Positions 34,026-44,900 of a stretch of 64,000 bases of DNA are shown one piece after another; position 1 is the stretch's first letter; each line of letters begins with the position of its first letter. Source of the stretch: Pedobacter glucosidilyticus. Its GTDB lineage: Bacteria > Bacteroidota > Bacteroidia > Sphingobacteriales > Sphingobacteriaceae. A program made the translations under genes and the position numbers. The notes beneath the pieces were generated by a model. That model was given only the letters and a program-made list of their open reading frames with translations. It had not been told where the DNA came from and made no database searches. Location of the stretch: assembly GCF_002483235.1 (NCBI RefSeq), contig NZ_DLHN01000022.1:1-64000 (forward strand), read 5' to 3'.

Positions 34026-34125
34026 CTATTTCTATTCCCTCTATTCTATTCCCTACTCCCCTTATTCTATTCCCTCCATTCTATTCCCTATTCCCTTTAT
34101 TCTATTCCCCCTTATTCTATTCCCT
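34026..34125. repeat. short tandem array of ATTCTATTCCC-type units
   Basis: At least five units of about 14 bp with core ATTCTATTCCC(T/C), with shorter partial copies between them. The array runs into the 3' end of kdpA: on the minus strand the last kdpA codons TTA AGG GAA TAG are array sequence. Confidence 0.8.
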
Positions 34126-35844
34126 TAATCCAATCATAGTAAAGTATTCTGCCAAAGGACCCAATGCCAAAGCAGGAAAATAGGAAAGTGCGTTTAAAAC
34201 TAGAATGACTGCAAATGTCATTAAAGCGAAAGTTTTGGTATCTGTTTTTAGCGTACCTGCCGATTCTGGAATATATTTCTTGGCACCTAATAAACCTGCA
34301 ATGGCTATTGGACCAATGATAGGTAAGAAACGACCAAGGAATAAAACTATGCCTGTTGAGATATTCCAGAAAATATTATTATCTCCCAAACCTTCAAAAC
34401 CAGAACCGTTATTGGCATTAGATGAAGTCATTTCATATAACATTTCTGAAAAGCCGTGGAAACTTGGATTATTCAACCAATTTGCTGGTTTCACTGCCCA
34501 ATCGGCATCGCCATAGGCTCCAAATACAAAAGTTGCTATTGCTGTGCCTGCTAAAATCAATAACGGACTTAATAAGGTGATGATGGCTGCAATTTTTATT
34601 TCTCTGGCTTCTACCTTGTGTCCTAAAAACTCAGGCGTTCTGCCTACCATTAAGCCAGAAATAAACACTGCGATGATGAGATAAATAAAGTAATTCAAAA
34701 TACCTACTCCGCAACCGCCATAAAACGAATTAATCATCATCCCTAAAAGTTGATATAATCCTGATAAAGGCATTCCACTATCATGCATAGAATTTACTGA
34801 TCCTGTGGAAATAATCGTAGTAACAGTACTCCAATAGGCTGATGCTGCAGGTCCAAACCTTACTTCTTTGCCTTCCATGGCTCCAGTGCTTTGGCTAATT
34901 CCTAATTTTTCTATGGCAGGATTACCCCCCAATTCACTCATAATGGTTGGTATCAGGAGCATAAACATCCCAATGGTCATCACCCCAAAAATGGTCCAGG
35001 CAAATTTTCTCTTTCTGATAAAATATCCAAAAGCTAAAACCATAGCTATAGGAATAATCATTTGAGAAATCACCTCAACCATATTGGTTAAATAACTTGG
35101 ATTTTCTAACGGATGCGCAGAATTTACACCAAACCACCCTCCTCCGTTTGTTCCTAAATGTTTTACAGCAATCATTCCAGCAGCAGGCCCTCTTGATACA
35201 TTTACCGTATCTCCTTGCAAAGAAATGAATTGATCTTTTCCTTCGTAACTGGTTGGTGTACCATTAAAAGCTAATATTAAACCTACAATTAAAGAAAGTG
35301 GAAGTAATAATCTGGTTATTGATTTCACAAAAAATTCCCAAAAATTACCTAGGGTAGTAGTGGTTTTATCTCTAAATGCTTTAAAGAACACTACTGCTGC
35401 TGCAATACCTGTTGCTGCACTTGTAAAATGCAAAAACATGATTACAAATTGTTGGGTAAAATATGTTAAGCCAGATTCGCCCGAGTAATGCTGTAAATTA
35501 CAGTTTACGACGAAACTGATGATGGTATTGAATGATAAATCAGGACTCATCCCTGCGTTTCCATCAGGGTTTAGTGGTAATTTATCTTGATACATCAAAA
35601 CAAAAAAACCATAAACTAACCAAACAGAATTAATGGTTAACATGGCTTTTAAATGTTGCTTCCAGGTCATTTGCTCTTTAGGATTGATGCCGGATAGCTT
35701 ATAAATGATGCTTTCAAAGGGTTTTAAAAAGTCTGTCCATGTTTTTTCTCCAGCAAATACTTTTGCCAGGTATTTTCCAAGTGGTACAGCAATTACCAAG
35801 GTGATGGCAAATGAAGCTATAATTCCAAGTAATTCAGTATTCAT
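34117..35844 (-). CDS. kdpA: K+-transporting ATPase subunit A
   Basis: The 575-aa K+ channel-like subunit has about ten membrane helices and the four filter-like segments, for example LQHYSGESGLTYFTQ, HLGTNGGGWFGVNSAHPLENP, TGSVNSMHDS and MTSSNANNGSGFEG. It forms the selective K+ path of KdpFABC. The start is at 35844, 9 bp after kdpF. The final residues LRE and TAG stop come from the flanking repeat array, so the natural C-terminus may have been altered by the insertion. Confidence 0.97.
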   Translation of the reverse strand: MNTELLGIIASFAITLVIAVPLGKYLAKVFAGEKTWTDFLKPFESIIYKLSGINPKEQMTWKQHLKAMLTINSVWLVYGFFVLMYQDKLPLNPDGNAGMSPDLSFNTIISFVVNCNLQHYSGESGLTYFTQQFVIMFLHFTSAATGIAAAVVFFKAFRDKTTTTLGNFWEFFVKSITRLLLPLSLIVGLILAFNGTPTSYEGKDQFISLQGDTVNVSRGPAAGMIAVKHLGTNGGGWFGVNSAHPLENPSYLTNMVEVISQMIIPIAMVLAFGYFIRKRKFAWTIFGVMTIGMFMLLIPTIMSELGGNPAIEKLGISQSTGAMEGKEVRFGPAASAYWSTVTTIISTGSVNSMHDSGMPLSGLYQLLGMMINSFYGGCGVGILNYFIYLIIAVFISGLMVGRTPEFLGHKVEAREIKIAAIITLLSPLLILAGTAIATFVFGAYGDADWAVKPANWLNNPSFHGFSEMLYEMTSSNANNGSGFEGLGDNNIFWNISTGIVLFLGRFLPIIGPIAIAGLLGAKKYIPESAGTLKTDTKTFALMTFAVILVLNALSYFPALALGPLAEYFTMIGLRE

Positions 35845-35853
35845 GATGAAGGG

Positions 35854-35931
35854 TTAAAATTTTTCGGGCTTTAGCAGTACATAAACCATGTAAATGAAAA
35901 CTGCTATGGATATAATTAATAAATAAATCAT
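35854..35931 (-). CDS. kdpF: KdpF-like small membrane subunit
   Basis: A 25-aa frame, MIYLLIISIAVFIYMVYVLL then KPEKF. The single helix and the final L-L-K-P-E-K-F match KdpF, the lipid-like stabilising subunit. It sits 9 bp before kdpA, the canonical place. Confidence 0.82.
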   Translation of the reverse strand: MIYLLIISIAVFIYMVYVLLKPEKF

Positions 35932-35942
35932 TGTTTTGGGGA

Positions 35943-36026
35943 TTAAATTTTCTCGAACCAGTTTATACATTTAAATGCAAGCCAGCAGAGTAGTAAAAGG
36001 GTTAGCAATAAGATGAGTATAAGCAT
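35943..36026 (-). CDS. tiny membrane ORF in kdp operon (27 aa)
   Basis: The frame starts MLILILLLTLLLLCWLAFKC and ends INWFEKI; it is one hydrophobic helix with a short amphipathic tail. It lies 11 bp before kdpF and 2 bp after the 35-aa ORF. Not a known Kdp subunit. Compact spacing and a clean hydrophobic profile argue that it is translated. Confidence 0.5.
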   Translation of the reverse strand: MLILILLLTLLLLCWLAFKCINWFEKI

Positions 36027-36028
36027 GA

Positions 36029-36136
36029 TTAAGATTTTAAAAAGATGTTTGAAAGAATAGAGATAACAGCTAAGCTTAGCATTAAACCCATAAATACTTG
36101 GTATGGTGTGGGTTTGTAATGATTTGATTTTTCCAT
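36029..36136 (-). CDS. tiny membrane ORF in kdp operon (35 aa)
   Basis: Reads MEKSNHYKPTPYQVFMGLML then SLAVISILSNIFLKS: a polar head and one helix. The open frame continues upstream to 36244, but residues there are not conserved-looking and the ATG at 36136 is preferred. First gene of the run leading to kdpFA. Function unknown. Confidence 0.45.
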   Translation of the reverse strand: MEKSNHYKPTPYQVFMGLMLSLAVISILSNIFLKS

Positions 36137-36223
36137 ATTTGTGATATTAATTTTGATAGCCCATACCAAAACAAATACCCTAGTGAAATTTAGGAAAAGA
36201 ATAAAATCAATAAGCTGATTATC

Positions 36224-36245
36224 AGTGCATTTAATAAAAAGCACT
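36224..36245. promoter_or_regulatory. AGTGC-N12-GCACT inverted repeat upstream of kdp genes
   Basis: AGTGC (36224-36228) and GCACT (36241-36245) lie about 90 bp before the first tiny ORF. It could be an upstream site for the NtrC-type regulator; no clear sigma-54 minus-24/minus-12 pair was found beside it. Confidence 0.25.
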
Positions 36246-36261
36246 CATCATAAGAATTATA

Positions 36262-36307
36262 AAAGCCTATCAAAATGGAAGGGTAGATTTTCAAATTGGT
36301 AGGCTTT
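36262..36307 (-). terminator. hairpin terminating the regulator gene
   Basis: AAAGCCTATCAA (36262-36273) pairs with TTGGTAGGCTTT (36296-36307), one G-U, with an A/T-rich side. It lies 70 bp downstream of the regulator stop and separates it from the kdp structural genes. Confidence 0.6.
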
Positions 36308-36376
36308 GGGGAAAAGATGATAACCATACAGCTTATTGATAAATCAAAAGCTGATTAAAAATAATATCGTGTAAGC

Positions 36377-37705
36377 TTATTTTAAACCGTATTCTTCTAA
36401 CTTGCGATAGAGGGTAGTTAAACCAATATTGAGTAGCCTAGCGGCCTCGGTTTTATTTTGACTGGTGTGATGTAAAACTTTAAGGATGTGCTGTTTTTCG
36501 ATGGTTTGCAAATCAAAAGCATTAAGATTTGAATCTGATTTATTAAACTCCCAGGGAAGCAAAGAGCTGTCTAACTCATCAGCGGAAGCTAAAATAACCG
36601 CTCTTTCTATCATATTTTTTAATTCTCTGACATTCCCTTTCCATTGGTGAGCTTTCAACTCTTTTAAAAAATCTGGAGATATTTTTTTCACTCCTTGATT
36701 GATTTTAGCAGCAAATTCTTTGAGGTAAAAATCAGCCAATAATTCAATATCTTCTTTTCTTTGGTTTAAGGATGGAATGGCTATAGAAAAAACCGATAGT
36801 CGATAAAAAAGATCTAATCTAAACCTGTTTTCTTCCGCTTCTTTTTGTAAATTTCTATTGGTAGCAGCAATAATTCTTACATCTACTTTTATGGTTTCAG
36901 TAGCACCTACTTTTATAAAAGTACCTGTTTCTAAAACACGTAATAATTTGGCTTGTAAATCAATATCAAGTTCGCCAATCTCATCTAAAAACAAAGTACC
37001 TGAATGAGCTTCTTCAAACAAGCCTTTTTTATCTTTTAATGCCCCGGTAAATGCGCCTGCTTTATGCCCAAATAGTTCGCTTTCTAATAATTCTTTTGAT
37101 AATGCACTACAATTGATAGCTACAAATTTTTTATTTGCTCTTTTGCTTTCGTAATGAATGGCATTGGCAAAAACCTCTTTTCCAGAACCAGTTTCTCCTA
37201 AAAGTAAAACAGTGGTATCAGTTTTAGCTACTTTTTCGGCCAAGTTTATCACTTCCTTTATGGCATCTGATTTACCAATGATAGACCTAAAACTAAACTT
37301 ACCAGCTATTTTAGCTTCCAATTCTAGAACTCTCCGCTGTAATAAAGATTTTTCCATTGCTTTGGCTATCAAAGGGATAATTTTATCATTATCATCTCCT
37401 TTAGTGATATAGTCAAAAGCTCCATTCTTTATAGCTTGTACACCATCAGAAATATTTCCATAGGCAGTTAAAAGGATAACTTCAGGTATGGGATATTGCT
37501 CTTTTATTTTTTTTACAAATGTAACCCCATTACCATCTGGCAGTTTTACATCGCATAATATGATATCTACATCGTACTGCTCAAGTTTCTTTAATGCAGT
37601 TTTACAATCTGCAGCCTGTATAACTTCAAAACCCTCCAGTGTAATTATCCTGGCCATCAGAGTTCTTAGTTTATCTTCATCATCTATCAGTAATACTTTT
37701 CTCAA
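36377..37705 (-). CDS. NtrC/AtoC-type sigma-54-dependent response regulator of the Kdp locus
   Basis: The 442-aa protein has a receiver domain with Asp52 in ILCDVKLPDGNG, an AAA+ domain with Walker A GETGSGKE (170-177), the sigma-54 contact loop GAFTGA (217-222), ALFLDE-like TLFLDEIGELD, and a C-terminal Fis helix-turn-helix (NKTEAARLLNIGLTTLYRKL). E. coli Kdp uses an OmpR-type KdpE, so this is a different regulator class. It should activate sigma-54 promoters; its partner is probably the kinase at 26701-28437. Confidence 0.92.
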   Translation of the reverse strand: MRKVLLIDDEDKLRTLMARIITLEGFEVIQAADCKTALKKLEQYDVDIILCDVKLPDGNGVTFVKKIKEQYPIPEVILLTAYGNISDGVQAIKNGAFDYITKGDDNDKIIPLIAKAMEKSLLQRRVLELEAKIAGKFSFRSIIGKSDAIKEVINLAEKVAKTDTTVLLLGETGSGKEVFANAIHYESKRANKKFVAINCSALSKELLESELFGHKAGAFTGALKDKKGLFEEAHSGTLFLDEIGELDIDLQAKLLRVLETGTFIKVGATETIKVDVRIIAATNRNLQKEAEENRFRLDLFYRLSVFSIAIPSLNQRKEDIELLADFYLKEFAAKINQGVKKISPDFLKELKAHQWKGNVRELKNMIERAVILASADELDSSLLPWEFNKSDSNLNAFDLQTIEKQHILKVLHHTSQNKTEAARLLNIGLTTLYRKLEEYGLK

Positions 37706-37888
37706 AATATGATGCTTATATTATGATGTAAAGGTATTGTTTATTTCTATTTTACAAGATAGTACGAATAATTGACTATACGTATTGCTTTGGGTTAAAG
37801 CATAGCCCTATGTAAGAAAGAAATTATAATTTATTTAGGCTAATGTAATCGTTTAAAATTTACCTGCTTATCATCAGGTTATTGTCTA
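37706..37888. other. upstream region of the regulator gene
   Basis: AT-rich leader region with no gene or strong motif seen; it probably contains the promoter of the response regulator. Confidence 0.4.
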
Positions 37889-38013
37889 ATAAGGCTGTAT
37901 CAAAATTTTTCATGTTAATTGCCAATATATTGGCTGTGGTAAAGCTGATATACTTAAAAAGTACCTTTAATTTATGCTTTACTGATAAGAACATGAGTTT
38001 GATACAGCCTTAT
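37889..38013. mobile_element. MITE-like 125-bp element with 16-bp terminal inverted repeats
   Basis: ATAAGGCTGTATCAAA (37889-37904) is the exact inverted copy of TTTGATACAGCCTTAT (37998-38013). CATG occurs just inside each end. The interior has no gene but carries a perfect 14-bp palindrome GCCAATATATTGGC (37921-37934). The ends resemble IS termini. It may instead be an IS remnant. Target duplication is not clear. Confidence 0.55.
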
Positions 38014-38084
38014 ACCACATTTAAAATGAATTTAAGTTGGATAACCTATTTTTTCTACTTGTAAATTTATACGTTAGCTCATTC

Positions 38085-38957
38085 TTAAAACTGATATCCC
38101 AGAACCAAATCAAACTGTCCGCCTGTTAAACCTTGTAAGCCTTGCGGCTCTGTACTATACATCATAGACAAGAGTAACTTCTTCTGATGCAAGAAACCAA
38201 AACCACCCGTAAATGTCTTATTACTATGATACATGGTATAAACTTTTAACTGCTCTATACTTAACTCTGTGGCTACATCCCATTGGTTTTCAAATCCTTT
38301 TACGCCTCTGTATGCAATTAATGGTTTTAGCATTAAACTACCATCATTCACTAAGTCTATTTTATAACTTAAAGCACTATAAAATGTTGCATAATTTACT
38401 GCTGAAAACTGATTCTGGCGTCTTTGGTTTAGATTAAGATAGCTAAACTGAGCCTCTATTTTTTTGCCTATATAAGCCACACCAAAATTTCCATCTAAAT
38501 AACTCCTTTGGTTATTGTAAGCAGCAAACGCAGGGTCTAGGTTCCCATTAGAAGTTGCGTCACCTTGGTCAAATCGGTTTTGTGCCCAACTTAATGATAC
38601 GCCAAATCTTAGGCTCTGTTCATCGTTCAAGTTAACTTTATAAGCATAACTACCCATCGCTTGGCTTCTTCTTAGTAATCCTGCTTTATCACTCATGTAA
38701 TTGAAACCTACCGAGGCTTTTTCCGTTACTCGTCCTGCTAATGAAAACGACATTAATACAGGTGCGCCATCTATTTTATTCCATTGGTCACTATAATTAG
38801 CAAATACATTCAACTTTCCGTTATAGCCTGCCATTGCCGCATTTACTAAATAGGGGTTTTGGTAATACTGGCTCTTCATTGGGCTTATTTGTGCTGATAC
38901 CCTTAATCCGGTTAATAATCCGATAATCAACAGGGTGGTTTTGATATATGTTCTCAT
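38085..38957 (-). CDS. PorP/SprF family type IX secretion outer-membrane protein
   Basis: The 290-aa protein has a signal peptide (ending RVSAQ), then the family start SPMKSQYYQNPYLVNAAMAG with YNGKLNVFANYSDQW, and a barrel ending FDLVLGYQF. In Flavobacterium, SprF is needed to secrete or anchor SprB, a type B T9SS cargo encoded just upstream. Here a 3330-aa type B cargo ends 13 bp upstream, so this is probably its partner. Confidence 0.93.
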   Translation of the reverse strand: MRTYIKTTLLIIGLLTGLRVSAQISPMKSQYYQNPYLVNAAMAGYNGKLNVFANYSDQWNKIDGAPVLMSFSLAGRVTEKASVGFNYMSDKAGLLRRSQAMGSYAYKVNLNDEQSLRFGVSLSWAQNRFDQGDATSNGNLDPAFAAYNNQRSYLDGNFGVAYIGKKIEAQFSYLNLNQRRQNQFSAVNYATFYSALSYKIDLVNDGSLMLKPLIAYRGVKGFENQWDVATELSIEQLKVYTMYHSNKTFTGGFGFLHQKKLLLSMMYSTEPQGLQGLTGGQFDLVLGYQF

Positions 38958-38970
38958 GTTATTGTCCTCC

Positions 38971-41900
38971 TTATTTTATAATCGTGATGTATCCTTTTAC
39001 TGGTCTGATGCTTGTATCATCAAACTTAAAGAAGTAATAGTAGGTACCATCATCTACAGGTTGGCCATCTATTTTTCCGTCCCAATCATTTTGATAACCT
39101 CGCGTTCTATACAATACTCTACCTCCTCTATCAACAATCATTAATTCATGGTTCGGGTAAGTCTCAATATTCTGAACTTTCCAGACATCATTTATACCAT
39201 CTCCGTTTGGCGAGAAATTATTGTCTGCAACAATCACATAATCATCTTTTACCCTTACGGTGATGGATGACGTGGTGGCAAAACCTGAACTATTGGTGAT
39301 GGTTACGGTATAGGTTGTTGTTGTACTAGGGCTAGCAACTGGATTGCTGATGTTATAATTGCTCAATCCTGCTCCACTCCAGCTGTAACTTTGTGCATCT
39401 ACGGCTTCTAACTTTAATTTAGAACTCAAACCCTTTCCTATTTCTGGATTAGCGGTATAAGGAGTTTCTAAATTACTGCCTATATCAGTTCCTGTACCGG
39501 TAAGAATTGGTGCGGCATCTACTGTTAAGGTAAAGCTTCTGCTAGTTTGATCTGCGCCGCCATTAGCTGTGCCTCCATTATCACGTACTGTTACGGTTAA
39601 TGTAGCCGTTCCGGTTTGTCCGTTATTGATGATATAGCTAATTTGGTTATTATTAGCGCTTAGGCTTTGGAATAAACTTGGATTATTGCTTGTTACCAGT
39701 GTTTGAACGCTTTGATTGGTTTCTGGTCCGGCAGTAACATTTTGTAAGTTAATTCTTTCTGTTACACCTTCACGGAAGTAAATTCTTTGGTTAGCGATAG
39801 CATTAATCGTTGGAGTTTCATTTACATCACTTAAGTTTACTGTAAAAGTTTGATCTAAACTGAAACCAAATTGGGTGGTACTTCTTACCCTTATTTGGTA
39901 GCTCTGCTTATTCTCAAAGTTTAAGCTACTTGCTGTTTGTAACTGATTGCCATTGATAACAAAACTAGCATTATCTGTTGAGCCTACTCCTGTAACTAAA
40001 CTATAGGTAAAGATAGCATTAGGGTCATCAGAAGTACTGCTCAAAGTTCCTGCTAACGTTCCTGATGGTCTGTTTTCAAATAAAGTTACTGATGCTAGAC
40101 TCACACTGGTTGGTGCACCTGGTATAACTTGTAATATTCCATTTACAAAACTGATGTTATAGTTTTGTGCTGTAGCTCCGGATACAGCTATTGGATAACT
40201 TCCTAATGGACTATTTAATACCGCCGTAGTACTAAAACTAGGCTGAGTTATCAATACTGTTGCATCTTCTCCGGCTACAAAACCATTATAATTTGCAGTA
40301 AATACAGGGTTTGCTGTACCCACAAACTTTTGTTTATCTGCTGCTGTAATGATTAATGCTTTAGCTGTGATGTTAGCTGTAGTGCTAGCGGTAGTATTTA
40401 CTGTATAATTTCCTGCATCTGTACCGCTGATGCTAATACCTGATACTGATACTGCTTTGCCTGTGCTTACATTTCTATCGTTAAACGTGGCTGTAGTATA
40501 AGCTGCTGTTAATACATCACCCGATATTCTATCATCAGATAATGTAACGGTTGCTGATGTATTAGCATTATACTCTTTGTTAACACCTGTTGCTGTTACC
40601 AATAGAGGTTTTGCGGTGATATTTGCTGTAAAGCCTGTAGTTGGTTGTGTTAAGGTATAATTAGTTGCTGCTGTTCCACCTAAAGTATAATTACCTGTAA
40701 CAGTAATGGCTTTTCCTGCTCCTACATTTTTATCATTAAAACTTGCTGTTGCTGTTCCGCCGATGGTAACATTATCACTACCTACTATTCCATTAAGGCT
40801 GGCCGTTCCGGTAATGGTTGCAGCGGTAGTTCTATCGTATACTTTTTGAGCAATACTTATTCCTGTTACAGTTAACGTTTTCGGATTTACCGTACTGCTT
40901 ATGGTAGCTATCTTAACACTATCAGCATTTAGGCTGCTTAGTGCTATGTTACCGATGTAATTTCCTGCTGGCGTGTTAGCTGCTAGTCTGATATAAACAG
41001 GGGTACTATTTATGGTACCTGTAGTTCCTACTGTTAGGGTAGAAGTAAAGGTTGTATTATCTGCGGAAACCTCGAAACCTGTAGGCGGAGTTACTTTGAT
41101 ACCTGCTTGCATACTTGCACCTGAAACATTGAAACTAATAGCACTTGAAGGAGTTCCATAAGTAGTGCTCATGGCTGTTAAAGTCCCACTACTTGAAATA
41201 ACTGGTGGGTCTATATTCTTTAATACTGAGAAACTATTAGCATTAATATTAGTCACCACTAAATCTGATTTGCCATCTCCATCTAAATCACCAATTGCTA
41301 AACTTCTCGGATTATTACCCGTTGTAAAATCTACTTTTGTTACAAATGAACCTGAAGTAATACTTCCGTTACTACTAGTATTTCGTAATACAGAGACACT
41401 GTTAGAACCAGAATTTGTAACTGCTAAATCTGGTTTACCATCTCCATCCAAATCACCAACTGCTAATGAATATGGGAAAGATGCTGTTGGAATACTTATT
41501 CTAGATGCAAACGAACTGGTGGTGATACTTCCACTGCTACTGGTATTTCTAAGTACTGAAACGCTGTTGGTAGTTAAACTTGTTGCTGCTAAATCTAATT
41601 TACCATCTCCATCTAAATCTGCTATGGCTAAGCCATATGGGATAGCTCCTGTAGGGAAATCTACCTTTGTTGCAAACGAACTAGATGTGATGCTGCCAAT
41701 ATTACTAGTGTTATGAAATACCGAAATATCATTAGAAGACACATTAGCCACAGCCAAATCTGGTTTACCATCTCCATCTAAGTCTGCTATCGCTAATGAA
41801 TTTGGAGTAGAACCCACTACTAAATCTACTCTAGGGTCAAAAGAACTTGTGGTAATGCTTCCTATAGTACTTTTATTACGAATGACTGAAACAACGTTTG

Positions 41901-44900
41901 TGGTGTAACTGACAACTGCTAAATCTAACCTACCATCTAAATCTAAATCTGCTAGCGCTACTGGACGAGGATTATTTCTAGTTGCTAGATTTATACTTGG
42001 CGCAAACGAACTGGTGGTGATACTTCCACTAGTACTGGTATTACGATATATTGAAACATTTCTATCACCATCATTAGTCACTACCAAGTCAGGTTTACCG
42101 TCTCCGTCTAAATCTCCTATCACTACACTATATGGGTAATTTCCTGTTGCAAAATCTACCTTAGGTGCAAAACTACCTGATGATATACTTCCATTTGTGC
42201 TTGTATTACGATATATAGACAGCGTATTTGAGGATTCATTTACTACTGCCAAATCAGATTTTCCGTCTCCATCCAAATCACCTATAGCTATAGAAAATGG
42301 CGCAGAACCTGTTGTAAAATCTTGTCTTGGAGCAAAATCACCTGCTGTTAATTTAGTTTTCGCTGGACTATAAACGGGATTGAAATTAACTGCGCTTTGT
42401 GCTACTAAACCAGTGGTAGAATTTAAAGTAGTAATTGGGCCATATGTAGCTCCTACTGGTACAGTTACCGTTAAACTAGTAGTTGTTGCCGCATTTACTG
42501 TTGCTTGGGTAGCACCAAAGAAAACAATATTGTTTGCAGGAGTTGTATTAAAGTTTGTACCTGTAATGGTTACCACATCTCCCGGCTTTGCACTAGCTGG
42601 ACTGAAACTCACAATGGTTGGTGGAGCTATAAAAATCACGATATTTTTATTTGCCCCTAATGAACCCGCCGCCCCTGGCGATGCCAAAGTTAAGTTGGCA
42701 TCCACATTGGTGATTCCCTTAACGGTACCACCGTTTAAGCTTAAAGCTGATATTGAAGTATAATCTAAATCTGTACTTACGTCTCCGGCTTGTACGGTAT
42801 AATTAAAAGTTAGGGTATCCGTACCGCTACCAGAGATATAATTGGCCCATTGGTCTATTGTACCTGTTTCTAAACGAAGTCTTGGATTACCAGTAACATT
42901 CACGATTCTATCAAAAGCAACTTTTACTGGAATGATTTCACCTAACTGATAAGTAGCATTAGCTGCTGATGAGCTGACTAGGTTTACTCTAGGAGCAATA
43001 TCCGCATTACGTAAAACAGAGATAGAATTTGATAAGGTATTGCTATTGGCTACTACTAAATCAGGACGACCATCGCCATCAAAATCTGTTAAAGCTACAG
43101 AAACAGGATTAGTACCAGCTGTATGCATCGTCTTATCAAAACTAAAAAATGCACTAGTACTGCTGTTGTTAAAAATATTAATTGTACTGGCATTGATATT
43201 AGCTACAGCTAAATCTACTTGGCCATCACCATCTACATCACCCATGGTAAGTTCTCTTGGGCTATCCATAGCAAAATTAGGCTGGCCATCAGCAAAACTA
43301 ATGATGGCACTAGTTCCAGTGTTTTTGTAAAAAGAAACGGTATTTGAGTTGGTATTAGAAACCGCTATATCGGCTTTACCATCTTGGTCTAAATCACCAA
43401 TCACTATGGATAGAGGGAAAGACTGTGTATCATAACTATTATCTAAAACAAAACTTAGTGTATTAACCGAGCTTGTATTACGATACAAGGCTAACTTACT
43501 GGCTCCAAAATTGGTGATAGCTATATCTAATTTACCATCTCCGTTTACATCTCCTAAAGCCAATGCAGAAGGATTGCTACCTGCACCCGTACTCAATGTA
43601 TTTGATGAAGCAAAAGTAATTACTCCAACATTACTGGTATTTCTAAATATAGAAAAGCTATTATTCCCGAACTCATTGATAACTAAATCAAGTTTACCAT
43701 CGCCATCCAAATCTCCAATTTTTATTTGGCCTGGATTACTTTGTGTAATATAATCTTGTTTTGTTTCAAAACTGATGGTTCCGCTTGATCCATTATTTCT
43801 TAAAATAGAAATGCTATTTGATGATGAATTGACAATGGCTAAATCTAGTTTACCATCACCATCAAAATCTCCAGATTGAATAGAAACTGGCGTATTATCG
43901 GTTGCAAAATCTATCTTATTAGCAAAGCCAATAGCTGTTCCGTTCCCTGTATTCCTAAAAATAGAGATGTTATTGTCTGAACTGTTAACCACAGCTACAT
44001 CAGGGTATCCATCACCATCAAAATCTCCTGTAGTTAAAGCGGATGGTCTATTACCAGTGGCAAAATCTACCTTAGGCTCAAAATCAGAATTAGCAAAAGT
44101 AAGTTTAGATGGACTGTAAATGGGGTTAAAACTTGATGGGCTTTGTGCAATTAAGCCTAAACCGGTATTTAATACGGTAATAGGTGCATAAGTAGCGCCT
44201 ATTGGTACGGTAACCGTTAAACTGGTAGCTGTTGCCGCTGTAACAGTTGCTTTAGTAGCACCAAAAAATACTACATTATTAGTTGTTGTAGTGTTAAAGT
44301 TTGTTCCAGTAATGGTTACTGCATCACCTGGTTTGGCACTAAGTGGCGCAAAACTGCTAATAGTGGGTGGTAATTCTGCATTTATTAATACTGAAACTTT
44401 ATCTATACTTCCAGAATTTGCAGTAACTAAATCAGGTTTTCCGTCGCCATTCAAATCACCTATTGCTACTGAAAGGGGTTGATCGCCAGTAGAAAAATCC
44501 ACTTTATCAGCCAGACTAATCGAACCACTGCTTGAGGTATTTCGATATATCGAAACAAGACCAAAACTAAAATCCGTTAGTGCAATATCTGGTTTTCCAT
44601 CACCATCAATATCACCTGTAGCTATACCAAAAGAACCACCAAAAAAATCATAGCTCTTAACAGCCCCAAAACTTATACTACCACTTGTAGAAGTGTTAGG
44701 GTAAATTATTAATTTAGGATCCCCTAAAGTGTTGGTAACCAACACATCAAATTTACCATCACCGTCTATATCAGCAAGAGAACAAAAGGAAGAAAATGTT
44801 TCTGTAGCAAAATCTGATTTAGGAGCAAAACTCAATACCCCATTGGTAGAAGTGTTTAATAATATTGAAATGCTATTTGGGCTTCTATTTAATGCTACAA

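Noticed and set aside
36137..36262. Sigma-54 minus-24/minus-12 promoter for kdp genes
   Set aside because: Expected from the NtrC-type regulator, but no TGGCAC-N5-TTGC-like pair could be found; TTGGTATGGGC lacks the minus-12 part.
37882..38064. 60-codon frame on the plus strand near 37.9 kb
   Set aside because: It lies across the inverted-repeat element and has no recognisable protein features.
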